A DNA stretch of 26,218 nucleotides, taken from assembly GCA_027972325.1 (NCBI GenBank), contig JAPMOS010000342.1:1-26218 (forward strand). Direction: 5' to 3'. Below are positions 19,453-26,218 of the stretch, piece by piece. Both the position numbers and the translations under genes were made by a program. The DNA is from Paratrimastix pyriformis. Taxonomy: Eukaryota; Preaxostyla; Paratrimastigidae. Within the stretch, counting starts at the first letter, position 1; each line of letters opens with the position of its first letter. Under the pieces are notes generated by a model that was not told the DNA's origin, ran no database searches, and saw only the letters and a list, made by a program, of their open reading frames with translations.

Positions 19453-19834
19453 GGCCACCGCGAGCGTGAAGGGCCGGGTGGGGTCCGGCAACGGGCGTCC
19501 TTTGGGCCCGAGGGGCGGTAGGGCATCTCTGCGGGCAGGCCAAGCCCTGTTGGATGGGGGTGGGCGAGCCGGCCTTGTCGGTGGGGGGCGGGGCTCCTGG
19601 GCCTCAGCCGGTCGGCCTGCAAGTTGCCCCACAGGGGACAGGTGGGGGCAGCCGGGGGCCACCTCGTCCACGTGGGAGGGCACGTGATGGCAGAGGAGGC
19701 GCGGCCACCGTGAGACCAGTTCGTCCCGGAGTCGGAGGACCTCCTGCTGCGACTGGGTCAGGCAGGTGGCGCGGCACAGGGCCCCGCGGGCGTACTCGCT
19801 GTCTGACAGCAGGAGCACGCACCGGTCTCGGCCG
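19453..19834 (-). mobile_element. Second LINE-B fragment (RNase H)
   Basis: About 382 bp closely matching 12435-12819, including DSEYARGALCRATCL, LLCHHVPSHVDEVAPGCPHL and the downstream Pro-rich linker. Differences are scattered substitutions and a few short indels, for example around the GN..AD block. Both ends are abrupt: the left joins the TCA/CCT microsatellite, the right departs after GGTCTCGGCC. It is a pseudogene fragment of the same family. Confidence 0.88.
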
Positions 19835-19992
19835 GAACACGCAATGGAGAGGGAAAGAAATAAGATCAAGGAGGAGAGTTGGATAAGATGCTGGTTCTCA
19901 GAGGTTGGGGTGCCGAGTTCGATCTCTGGGTCTATCGATATTTTCCCCGCAGACAGGATTAGACGTGGACCATCGCGTCTTATTTTTGCTGC

Positions 19993-20043
19993 CCACGGCT
20001 AATTTTAGCCGTGGCACGGCTAATTTAGCCGTGCCACGGCTAA
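19993..20043. repeat. Alternating palindrome array, CCACGGCTAA/TTAGCCGTGG
   Basis: Five arms alternate in orientation: CCACGGCTAA (19993-20002), TTAGCCGTGG (20005-20014), GGCACGGCTAA (20013-20023), TTAGCCGTGCC (20025-20035), CCACGGCTAA (20034-20043). A looser relative, TTAGCCGCGCCGCTAA, lies at about 20206-20225 just before the DIRS coding frame. TTAGACGTG also occurs near both. The array may belong to the 5' end of DIRS copy B. Confidence 0.8.
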
Positions 20044-20236
20044 GGTACTCATGGCCAAATCTTGTCCATGTCGACCGACCCCGGGGTGATAGCCACACCC
20101 CCCAGACCCATCGGGGAAGTCATGAGGTGAGTGGGGGCACTCGACCCGCCCATCAGATCCCGGCTCGCCCGCCCCCTTGCTTCCTTCAAACCTTAGACGT
20201 GCTGATTTTTAGCCGCGCCGCTAATTTTTTTCTCCC

Positions 20237-21920
20237 ATGGCCGAGAGATTGTGGGCGCTGGCGGCGTCCACCACTCTGGACCAGGCCTTGGAACTCAATC
20301 GGGTTTCCGCTGGTTCCTCTCCGGTGGGGGGGCGCCTGGCCAAGTTTCAGGCTGCCTGGGACGGACTCCAGTTCCAGTCGGATTGGGGTCGTGGGCTCGT
20401 TGGGCAGGGGTTGGAGCTGGATTGGCTCGACCACCCTCCGGAGCATTGCATTCGGTCTTCGCAGATACCCTTGTCGGCCGAGGACTTTGCTGCCCTTGCG
20501 GAGGAGATTACCGCCTTCAGGGAGGCGGGAGCGGTGAAGGAGGTTGCTCCCTCTTTTGCGAGGGCCGTCCTCCCGCTCTTCACTGTGCCCAAGAAGGACG
20601 GGGGAAAGAGGGGGGTGATCAATGCGGCCCCCCTGAACCTCTTTGTTCGGTGCCCCCACTTCAAAGTGGAGGGCCTTTCGGTGGCAGCCGCCCTTATCCG
20701 GAAGGGCGAGTGGCTCATGAGCTTGGATTTTTCCAAGGCCTACCTCCACATTCCCCTTCCCCCCGCAACCTCGCGGTACCTTTGCTTCGAGTGGGAGGGG
20801 AGGACCTTCACGTTTGTGGCCATGCCGTTTGGCCTCAATGTGGCTCCTCGGGTCTTCACGAAGCTTTTGAAGATTCCGATTGCCGAGATTCGGGTCAGAG
20901 GGATTCGTATCTCGATCTATTTGGACGATATCCTCATCGTGGGGTCGTCCAAGGAGGAGGCTCTCAGACACACGGTTTTCGTGGTGTTGCTGCTCACCGA
21001 ACTCGGCTTCGTCTTCAATGTGAAGAAATGCTCGAGGGCTCCGGCGACCTGTCTCGAGCACCTCGGGATGCTGGTCGATTCCGTCAGGATGTCCTTCAGG
21101 GTCCCACCGCACAAGGTCTCCTCGACCTTGGGGCTGGTCAAGGGAGCGCTGTCCAGGGGTCCAGACAGTCCCTTCTCAGTGAGAGAGCTGGCCAGGATCG
21201 CAGGCTCCCTTTCGTGCCTGAGAGACGCTGTTCTTCCGGCGCACCTCTACACTCACAACCTCCTCAGGCTCGCGTCACATACGCGGCGCACGCCGGGAGG
21301 GTGGGAGGCGCACACGACGCTGGATGCAGCGTCGCGGATGGATCTCGAATGGTGGAAGGACAATCTTCGGGCGCACAACGGGGCGTCGTTCGCCCTCCCG
21401 CGTCCTCAGGTGGTCATTCAGACGGATGCATCCTTCTTCGCCTGGTGGGGGATTCTCCGAACCAATCGGGGGGTCTACCAGGAGACCAGGGGGCTTTGGC
21501 CCGCCGAGATGGTCCCACACTCCATTTCCCCTCTCGAGTTGGAGGCGGGGATCTTGACCATCAAGACTCTGGCCCCACTGTTGGTGGGGCAGCAGGTCCT
21601 GTGGCGGTGCGACAACTCCGCCGTGGTCTGGGGAGTGAACAAATGGAAGAGCATGTCCCCGGAGATGAATGCAGGCCTCAGACGGCTCTTTGCCCTTTGC
21701 CACGAGATGGGGATCCGCATTGTTGCGGAACATGTCCCGGGGTGCGAGAACAGGCGCCCGGACTTTCTCTCTCGTTGGCTCGACCCGGAGGACTGGATGG
21801 TCCACCCAAGGATCTTCCGACTGGCGTCGGGTCCGTGCGAGGTGGACGCCTTCGCCACCCCGGAGAATCATCTTCTGCCTCGCTGGTGGTCCCGTCTTCC
21901 GTCATTGGGCTGCGAGGCAG
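20237..21920 (+). pseudogene. DIRS copy B: reverse transcriptase and RNase H
   Basis: Begins MAERLWALAA and reaches the DIRS-typical GGRLAKFQAAW at about residue 34. RT motifs: VPKKDGGKRGVINAAPLN, LMSLDFSKAYLHIPL (A), VAMPFGLNVAPRVFTKLL (B), IYLDDILIV (C, YLDD). RNase H: IQTDASFFAWWG, LELEAGILTI, WRCDNSAVVWGVNKW, HVPGCENRRPDFLSRWLDPE. In relatives this polyprotein copies element RNA into a circular DNA intermediate. The TG tract abutting its end is the neighbour's tail, not coding DIRS sequence. Listed as part of a fossil element. Confidence 0.88.
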
Positions 21921-21942
21921 TGTGTGTGTGTGTGTGTGTGTG
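21921..21942. repeat. (TG)n tract, 3' tail of LINE-2
   Basis: Eleven TG dinucleotides, (CA)n on the LINE strand, lie between the end of DIRS copy B and AGTATCAC (minus strand). Position and the parallel CAACAACAA tail of the 6348-7798 element identify it as the LINE's terminal repeat. Confidence 0.75.
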
Positions 21943-21972
21943 ATACTTCCCGGCTTACGCCGAGTCCGTTAT

Positions 21973-22034
21973 CGGGCCGAAGCCCGCGGGTAACATAGAC
22001 CTCCCGGTCCGCCCTCCCCGCGAGACAAGCTCGC
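21973..22034 (-). other. LINE-2 3' UTR hairpins
   Basis: On the minus strand GCGAG-CTTGT-CTCGC (22034-22020) is followed by CGGGC-TTCG-GCCCG (21986-21973), a 5-bp stem with UUCG loop. ATGTTACCCG precedes the second hairpin and ATAACGG follows it. The insert at 6348-7798 has ATGTTACCCGC before its hairpin and ATGAACGG after. The AGTATCAC that precedes the tail (21948-21941) is also shared. Confidence 0.75.
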
Positions 22035-22105
22035 AAGAAGGAACGCCCCAAGTGGTCCATGGGTCGGCTCGCGCCCACAAGGGGCGGTCACCGCCGACAC
22101 TCGGA

Positions 22106-22994
22106 CTACGTCCCTTCGTCCATCCCTTCCTCGTTCTTCTCGTTCTTCTTCCGTTGCTTGATCGCTACAAGCAGAGTTCTCCGCAGTCCACCCAGTTCGC
22201 TCCCAATCTCCTTCTGGGTCTCTTCATCCACAATCCCCAGCTCTGCTGCCAGTCTGCAGTCATTCGCGTAGATTTCCCTAAGCCCGCACCGTCTTCGCAG
22301 TCTCCCAGCAACTTTCTTCACCACACCTTCTGAAATCCCCCTCCAGTTATAGCGCACTTCGCCCTCCTTCGGACGCCCCTCATAGTCAGCCTCCACTCTT
22401 CGCGCTCCCGCCTCCTTTCGCAACATGTTCTCCAATGCCCACAAGGGGGCTGGGTCCATCGGGAATCTCTCTCGGGCCCGCTGGTTCTCGAAGAGCAGAA
22501 TGCCCACGTCAAACGGGGCCTTCCCCGCACCTTTCTCCCCCGTCCGCCAGAAGCTCGGCAGCCAGAAGCTGAAGCCCCCTTCCTCAATGATAAACAGCTC
22601 CTTCAGTTGCATGTCCCCCTCAGCGCCAAACCGACTCCATGCTGCGCCTTCATTCCCTGCACCGGCCGCGTCCGGTTTGGCTTGCCCACTCCGTACGGGA
22701 CTATCGCGATACATCGGAAGGCTCTCTTCCCAGCTCTACCAATTGGGCTCTCCGCCCAATCGCCAATTGCCGTAAATAACCGGTCCATCTCCTCCTGTGG
22801 GTTGTATTCAGGGTTGGCGAAGATGAGGAGGTCGCGATTCTCCTTAAACAACCCGTAGCCATCCAGTCTTCCACCCAAAACCAGTCATCCTTGCTGGGCG
22901 TTCTGAATTCGGGGAAGCTCAGATCGGCATTCCCAGGATGCGAGAATGCCATCGTTGTCAAACTGCCTGCTTGTCTGAGCAGAGAGGACACCAC
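22106..22994 (-). pseudogene. Extra 3' coding-like stretch, possibly methyltransferase-like
   Basis: Between the end of the LINE-2 main frame and its 3' hairpins, three minus frames carry coherent protein-like sequence: FPEFRTPSKDDWFWVEDW (22994-22860), NRDLLIFANPEYNPQEEMDR then AFRCIAIVPYG (about 22850-22700), and MQLKELFIIEEGGFSFWLPS, GKAPFDVGILLFENQRARER plus a basic helical tail (22714-22106). The FANPEYN...CIAIVPY spacing recalls motif IV (NPPF/Y) and the next strand of N6-adenine methyltransferase folds (Dam-like or PCIF1-like). That resemblance is weak, and the match is inference. It overlaps the LINE main frame by about 110 bp. Confidence 0.4.
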
Positions 22995-24189
22995 GTGGGG
23001 TCGTCCACTGGTTTCGCAGGGTGCTCTTGTGGGTCTGCCCTTCTGCCATCTCCGTACTCATCCCATCCACATATCGATCGCAGAGGTTCGCCACTTCTGT
23101 GGTGAACATTTCCCAGAAGCTGTCCCAGGTTCGGGCGCGGTACCAGCGCCCCCGCGATCGCTCGATGAGCTCCCAGAGTCTGTCCATCGCTATTTGCTTA
23201 CCTCTCACCTGCACACTTTGACCCATAGGCTCCACCCATTTTTCTTGGAGCAATTGTTCTGCATCTTCTGCTCCTTCCCCCTTGTCCAGCCACGCGATCA
23301 GTTTGATCGCATTGGCACCACTCCACCTTTCAGCGACACTGCCCATCATAGCCGGGCATTCAAAAACCAAATGGTTCGTATAGTCTCTCGCCCCACACCA
23401 ACATTTCCCATCCCCTTCACCATTGATGTAGAATCTGATGTTGGCCGTGATGTAACGCTGCAAGATTGCCATCATGGCCAGTCTGCCCGACATTTCGCAT
23501 CTCATGGTCTGCGTATTTATTCCGCCATTTCCCGTCTGAGCATTGATGACCACCAGTGCGTTCTTGCGTTTCCGGGCCGCCCTGGAGATGCGTCCGCGGC
23601 GGCTGAAGGACTGGAGGCTTGTGCGAAAGTCTCCCTCCACCTCCTCCCCGTCGCATTGGTGAACCAACCGAAAACCCCAGGTCCGTTCCTGTTGCACCTT
23701 GCCTATGTCCTGTTTGATGCTTTGCCCGGCAATCTTGTCTGCCAATCTGTTCCCCTCCGCATCCAGCGATGCCCCTGTCTCCTGGTGCCCCTTCACCCAC
23801 ACCAGCCGGACACCCCCCCTGTGCTCCTTCAGAATTCGCTGTCCCCTTCGGAGGAGGCCCTCGGCCTTCGACTCGATCAGGTCCGTCGGTGTCCAGTCGT
23901 CCTTCATCAGCCTCTCCACCCATCCCTTTGCCACCTTACTGTCCGTGCGCACCTCCACGTTTGCATCCTGTCCCACCCTGATGGCTTCCAGGATGGCTTC
24001 CAGCTCTGCCTCATTGTTTGTTTGCCCTTTTCCCGTGCACCTTCTCCCGACCCGCACAGCCAGTGCCCCATTGGACAGCCGCTCCACCACCGCCAGTGCC
24101 GCTCGCCGGTCCTTCTTCTTCTTGGTCGCGCTACCATCTGTGTAAAAAGTCCGCCACTTCAGCTCGGGCTCCTCCACCTGCACCTCCAC
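22885..24189 (-). CDS. LINE-2 RNase H and C-terminal CCHC finger, intact frame
   Basis: 434 codons from MEVQVEEPELKW. RNase H (residues about 10-160): FYTDGS with Asp18, TNNEAELEAILEAI with Glu62, VRTDSKVAKGW with Asp83, VWVKGHQ with His135, GNRLADKIA with Asp151, the full catalytic set of type I RNase H. It removes element RNA after first-strand synthesis. A finger follows at residues 263-278 (CWCGARDYTNHLVFECP, C-x-C-x7-H-x4-C), then a helical C-terminal region. The start given is the first Met of the open frame; the real protein is fused upstream to RT. The frame ends in QNAQQG. Confidence 0.85.
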   Translation of the reverse strand: MEVQVEEPELKWRTFYTDGSATKKKKDRRAALAVVERLSNGALAVRVGRRCTGKGQTNNEAELEAILEAIRVGQDANVEVRTDSKVAKGWVERLMKDDWTPTDLIESKAEGLLRRGQRILKEHRGGVRLVWVKGHQETGASLDAEGNRLADKIAGQSIKQDIGKVQQERTWGFRLVHQCDGEEVEGDFRTSLQSFSRRGRISRAARKRKNALVVINAQTGNGGINTQTMRCEMSGRLAMMAILQRYITANIRFYINGEGDGKCWCGARDYTNHLVFECPAMMGSVAERWSGANAIKLIAWLDKGEGAEDAEQLLQEKWVEPMGQSVQVRGKQIAMDRLWELIERSRGRWYRARTWDSFWEMFTTEVANLCDRYVDGMSTEMAEGQTHKSTLRNQWTTPRGVLSAQTSRQFDNDGILASWECRSELPRIQNAQQG

Positions 24190-24684
24190 CTCTCACCCGC
24201 CTGCCCCCATCGCCTCCACATTGCCTCGTCCCACTTGCCCGCTCTCATCCGGCTCTTCTTGCTTTTCCCATTTTGGTCCAGGTGCCTCTCCGCCCCCTCT
24301 TCTTGTCGCTGGCTTCAACATGCATCCCTCCGTTTCGCCATCCCTTGCTCGTCGGGCTTCCCTTTCATGGCCTCCCACCCCGACTCCCTTCGGCGTTTCC
24401 TGTTCTTCGCCACGACCACCAGCTTCCTCCTTGCCCCACCATCAGCTTGGCTCTCATCTTCTCTCCGGGTCTGGGATCCCGTGATCCTCCGGACATTCTC
24501 TCTCTTGCCCGTATCCCGTCCTGCCCTCTTCGGCTCTCTCTTTTGTCTCTTTGATCTTTCGGATCCTCCTCGCCAACTTAACATATTCCGTCTCCACTTT
24601 GTTCCCCACACACACCGCTCCTTGATGGCCCCCACGTACTGCGGCATCGTGCCCTTCCACCGAAACCTACCGCCCACAATCAGG

Positions 24685-26218
24685 TCAGCTACACTCCTGA
24701 TGCCCCTCTTCATGAGTGTCTGCCTGTGCCGCTTGGTGATTTTGCATGGCTCTGCCAGCTCCTCCAGTGTTGTCGGCATTCCCCATTCCGCTTCCTTTTT
24801 CATCGCATCCCTCACGATGGCCAACCCCTTCTTGTGCAAGATCCTCAACATCCCGACACCACCCCCGGCATCTTCTCCTTCGCGCAGTCTGACCCACTTC
24901 CCGCTGTCCAGCAGTTAGCTCACCTCGTCGTCCACAACTTTGCAGCAGGGCTATCTCTTCACGGAGCATCACGCCGCACCCTTGTTGGTCTGCCACCCTG
25001 CCCAGCAGTTGCGTGAGCACCATCATGTCGTACATCCACCGGGTCCTTGAGACCATCCCACCCTCATCCTCCGGGAAGAAGAGCACCTCCACTGGGTCAC
25101 ATTTCCTGCCACCCACCACCCTCCCGAAATACTCGCATAGCGCTGTTGAAGAATCTCAAGGTCCTTCTGCGGCATGGGCACTGCCTCGCCGTATATTGTA
25201 GGCACGTCGACACGCACTCGTTGATCATCTGCACCATCAACCTCGGGGACCTTCTGTCCATCAGCCTGTGCAGCCTCCTCACATTTTCTGGATGACCTCC
25301 GTATTGATCTTCATGTTCATGTCTGCCATCCAAATCCCCAGGTACTGGATGGCCCCACCCTTCTGCTGGACCTTGATGACCCGACCCTCACCCAGGTCCA
25401 GGTCTGTCTTGCTCTTCACCCCACACAGGTAGTCACATTTGGTCCACGACAGCTGCATGCCCGCCTCCTCCACCTTCCGTCTCACTGTGTGCTGACCAAC
25501 CGTACCATCTGCTCCTTGGTTCGAGTGACCAGCATGACATCGTCAGCAACAGGACTTTCACTTCTTCCGCTATCCAGGATATACCCACCTTCCTGTTTTC
25601 GCACCTCCTGCCAGCACTCCTCCATGAATGAGATAAATAGCAGACATGAAAGCGGGTCCCCCTGACTGATGCCTCTATCTTCATATAGCTCTCCGTCAGC
25701 CCGAAACCTGTGATGACTGTGGCCTTCCTCCCTCATACACTTATCCACATACCCGATGAATGCCTCCTCCACCCCCATCCGTCTCAGTCCTCTCAGTGCG
25801 TCCATGTCCACTGTATCATAGGCCTTTTTAATATCTAACGAGCACATGGAACCCTGCCTCCCATAATTTTCGAAATGAGCACTCCCATAATTTCTGCAAT
25901 TGGGGCCCCAATCCTCCTCTCAGAAACCCAAACTGCTCCTCCCCAAACACATTCTTCTGTACGCACCATTCTTGGAACCGCGACGCCACCACCACTTGCA
26001 GCTCCTTCAAGAAGACCAGACCAAAGTGATTGGCCTTCTGCCTGCAGGGTCCCTGGGTGCTCATCTGCGACTTTGTATTATAAACACCGAGCTAACTCTT
26101 GAGCTCCCAGTGGCACTCCTCATCTGCTCCAACATCTCTACACAGGCCCTCCCTCCCCTAACCACTCTTTGATCTCACCCCACAGGCATGGATCATCTCC
26201 GCTGTCACTCCCATCCGG
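24685..26218 (-). pseudogene. LINE-2 reverse transcriptase (frame-disrupted)
   Basis: RT blocks appear in successive minus frames: LVFLKELQVVVASRFQEWC and FGEEQFGFL (about 26010-25910), SLDIKKAYDTVDMDAL (motif A, near 25840-25795), GISQGDPLSCLLFISFMEE (motif B, near 25670-25615) and ILDSGR followed by ADDVMLVTRTKEQMVRL (motif C region, near 25585-25500). Then KVEEAGMQLSWTKCDYLCGV and GGAIQYLGIWMADMN, the usual post-palm block. At least four frame changes occur. Downstream (24851-24315) comes GMPTTLEELAE, KRHRQTLMKRGIRSVADL and a K/R-rich linker, matching LINE-1. Confidence 0.85.

Larger units (their letters stand above)
19990..21920 (+). mobile_element. DIRS-type retroelement fossil, copy B
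   Basis: Plus-strand fragment with a palindromic leader and one long RT-RNase H coding region. It stops at the (TG)n tail of LINE-2, immediately after GCEAV, where the methyltransferase-like part begins in relatives. The visible coding region looks largely whole up to that point (few or no breaks), and the rest of the element is absent from the window. Better preserved than copy A, so probably younger. The left limit is uncertain. Confidence 0.85.
21921..26218 (-). mobile_element. LINE-2: second copy of the LINE-1 family, 3' end present
   Basis: Minus-strand non-LTR element from the right window edge down to its 3' tail. Order: RT (26218-25280), RT thumb/linker (25280-24190), RNase H and CCHC finger (24189-22885), an extra coding-like stretch (22994-22106), 3' UTR hairpins (22034-21973) and tail. 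RT and linker carry several frame changes, so it is not functional as a whole, though the RNase H frame is intact over 434 codons. It lies at the truncated end of DIRS copy B, so it probably inserted there. The 5' end is outside the window. Confidence 0.87.

Noticed and set aside
20237-20340. tRNA-Ser-like look (ATGGCCGAGAG, GGAACTCAATCGG, GGTTCCTCTCCGG)
   Set aside because: The acceptor stem and canonical GGTTCGAATCC arm do not form, and the stretch lies in frame with the DIRS coding region, whose GGRL block starts there.
22885-24189. Host RNase H gene
   Set aside because: The frame is followed by a LINE-type CCHC finger, preceded by RT remnants, and matched by LINE-1 at 5312-5580, so it belongs to the LINE.

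Overview
This window looks like a repeat-dense, GC-rich, heterochromatin-like stretch of a eukaryotic nuclear genome, probably a protist or alga. The evidence is reverse transcriptases of the LINE and DIRS classes, long minisatellites and microsatellites, candidate splice sites, and no bacterial-style operons. The species cannot be named from the sequence. No complete host gene can be supported; a few short stretches may be exons.

Layout: 1-408 holds a possible minus-strand host coding stretch. 409-3460 is a 3 kb minisatellite of a CCCTCGT heptamer. 3461-4720 holds a candidate exon, a (CTC)n tract and an ACC-rich repeat. 5107-5300 is an AT-richer block of degenerate TGGCAGTTT motifs. 5312-8885 is a broken minus-strand LINE (LINE-1 here) with reverse transcriptase and RNase H, interrupted at 6348-7798 by a plus-strand retroposed element that carries its own ORF, a structured 3' end and an 11-bp target-site duplication. 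8886-9148 is a foldback element with perfect 44-bp inverted repeats. 9451-11345 is a minus-strand DIRS fossil (end of RNase H, methyltransferase-like domain, tyrosine recombinase). 11385-12850 is the 3' part of a second LINE family (LINE-B), with RNase H, a CCHC zinc finger and a restriction-like endonuclease. 12890-14660 is a diverged tandem duplication. 15040-15600 is a lower-GC island. 16205-18290 is a CATCATCACC minisatellite. 19186-19440 is a (TCA)n block. 19453-19834 is a second LINE-B fragment. 19990-21920 is a plus-strand DIRS fossil (RT and RNase H). 21921-26218 is a second minus-strand copy of the first LINE family (LINE-2), running off the right edge.

The elements are nested: LINE-2 abuts the DIRS fossil at 21920 through a (TG)n tract, which is the LINE's own 3' tail, and the retroposed element split LINE-1. 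The 3' ends of LINE-2 and of the insert in LINE-1 share a UUCG-tetraloop hairpin whose stem differs by compensatory changes, then a shared AGTATCAC and a short CA-type tail. This suggests the insert is a non-autonomous element mobilised by the LINE-2 type machinery. LINE-2 also carries, between its main ORF and its 3' hairpin, coding-like sequence with a weak resemblance to a methyltransferase. These two points are the most promising leads.
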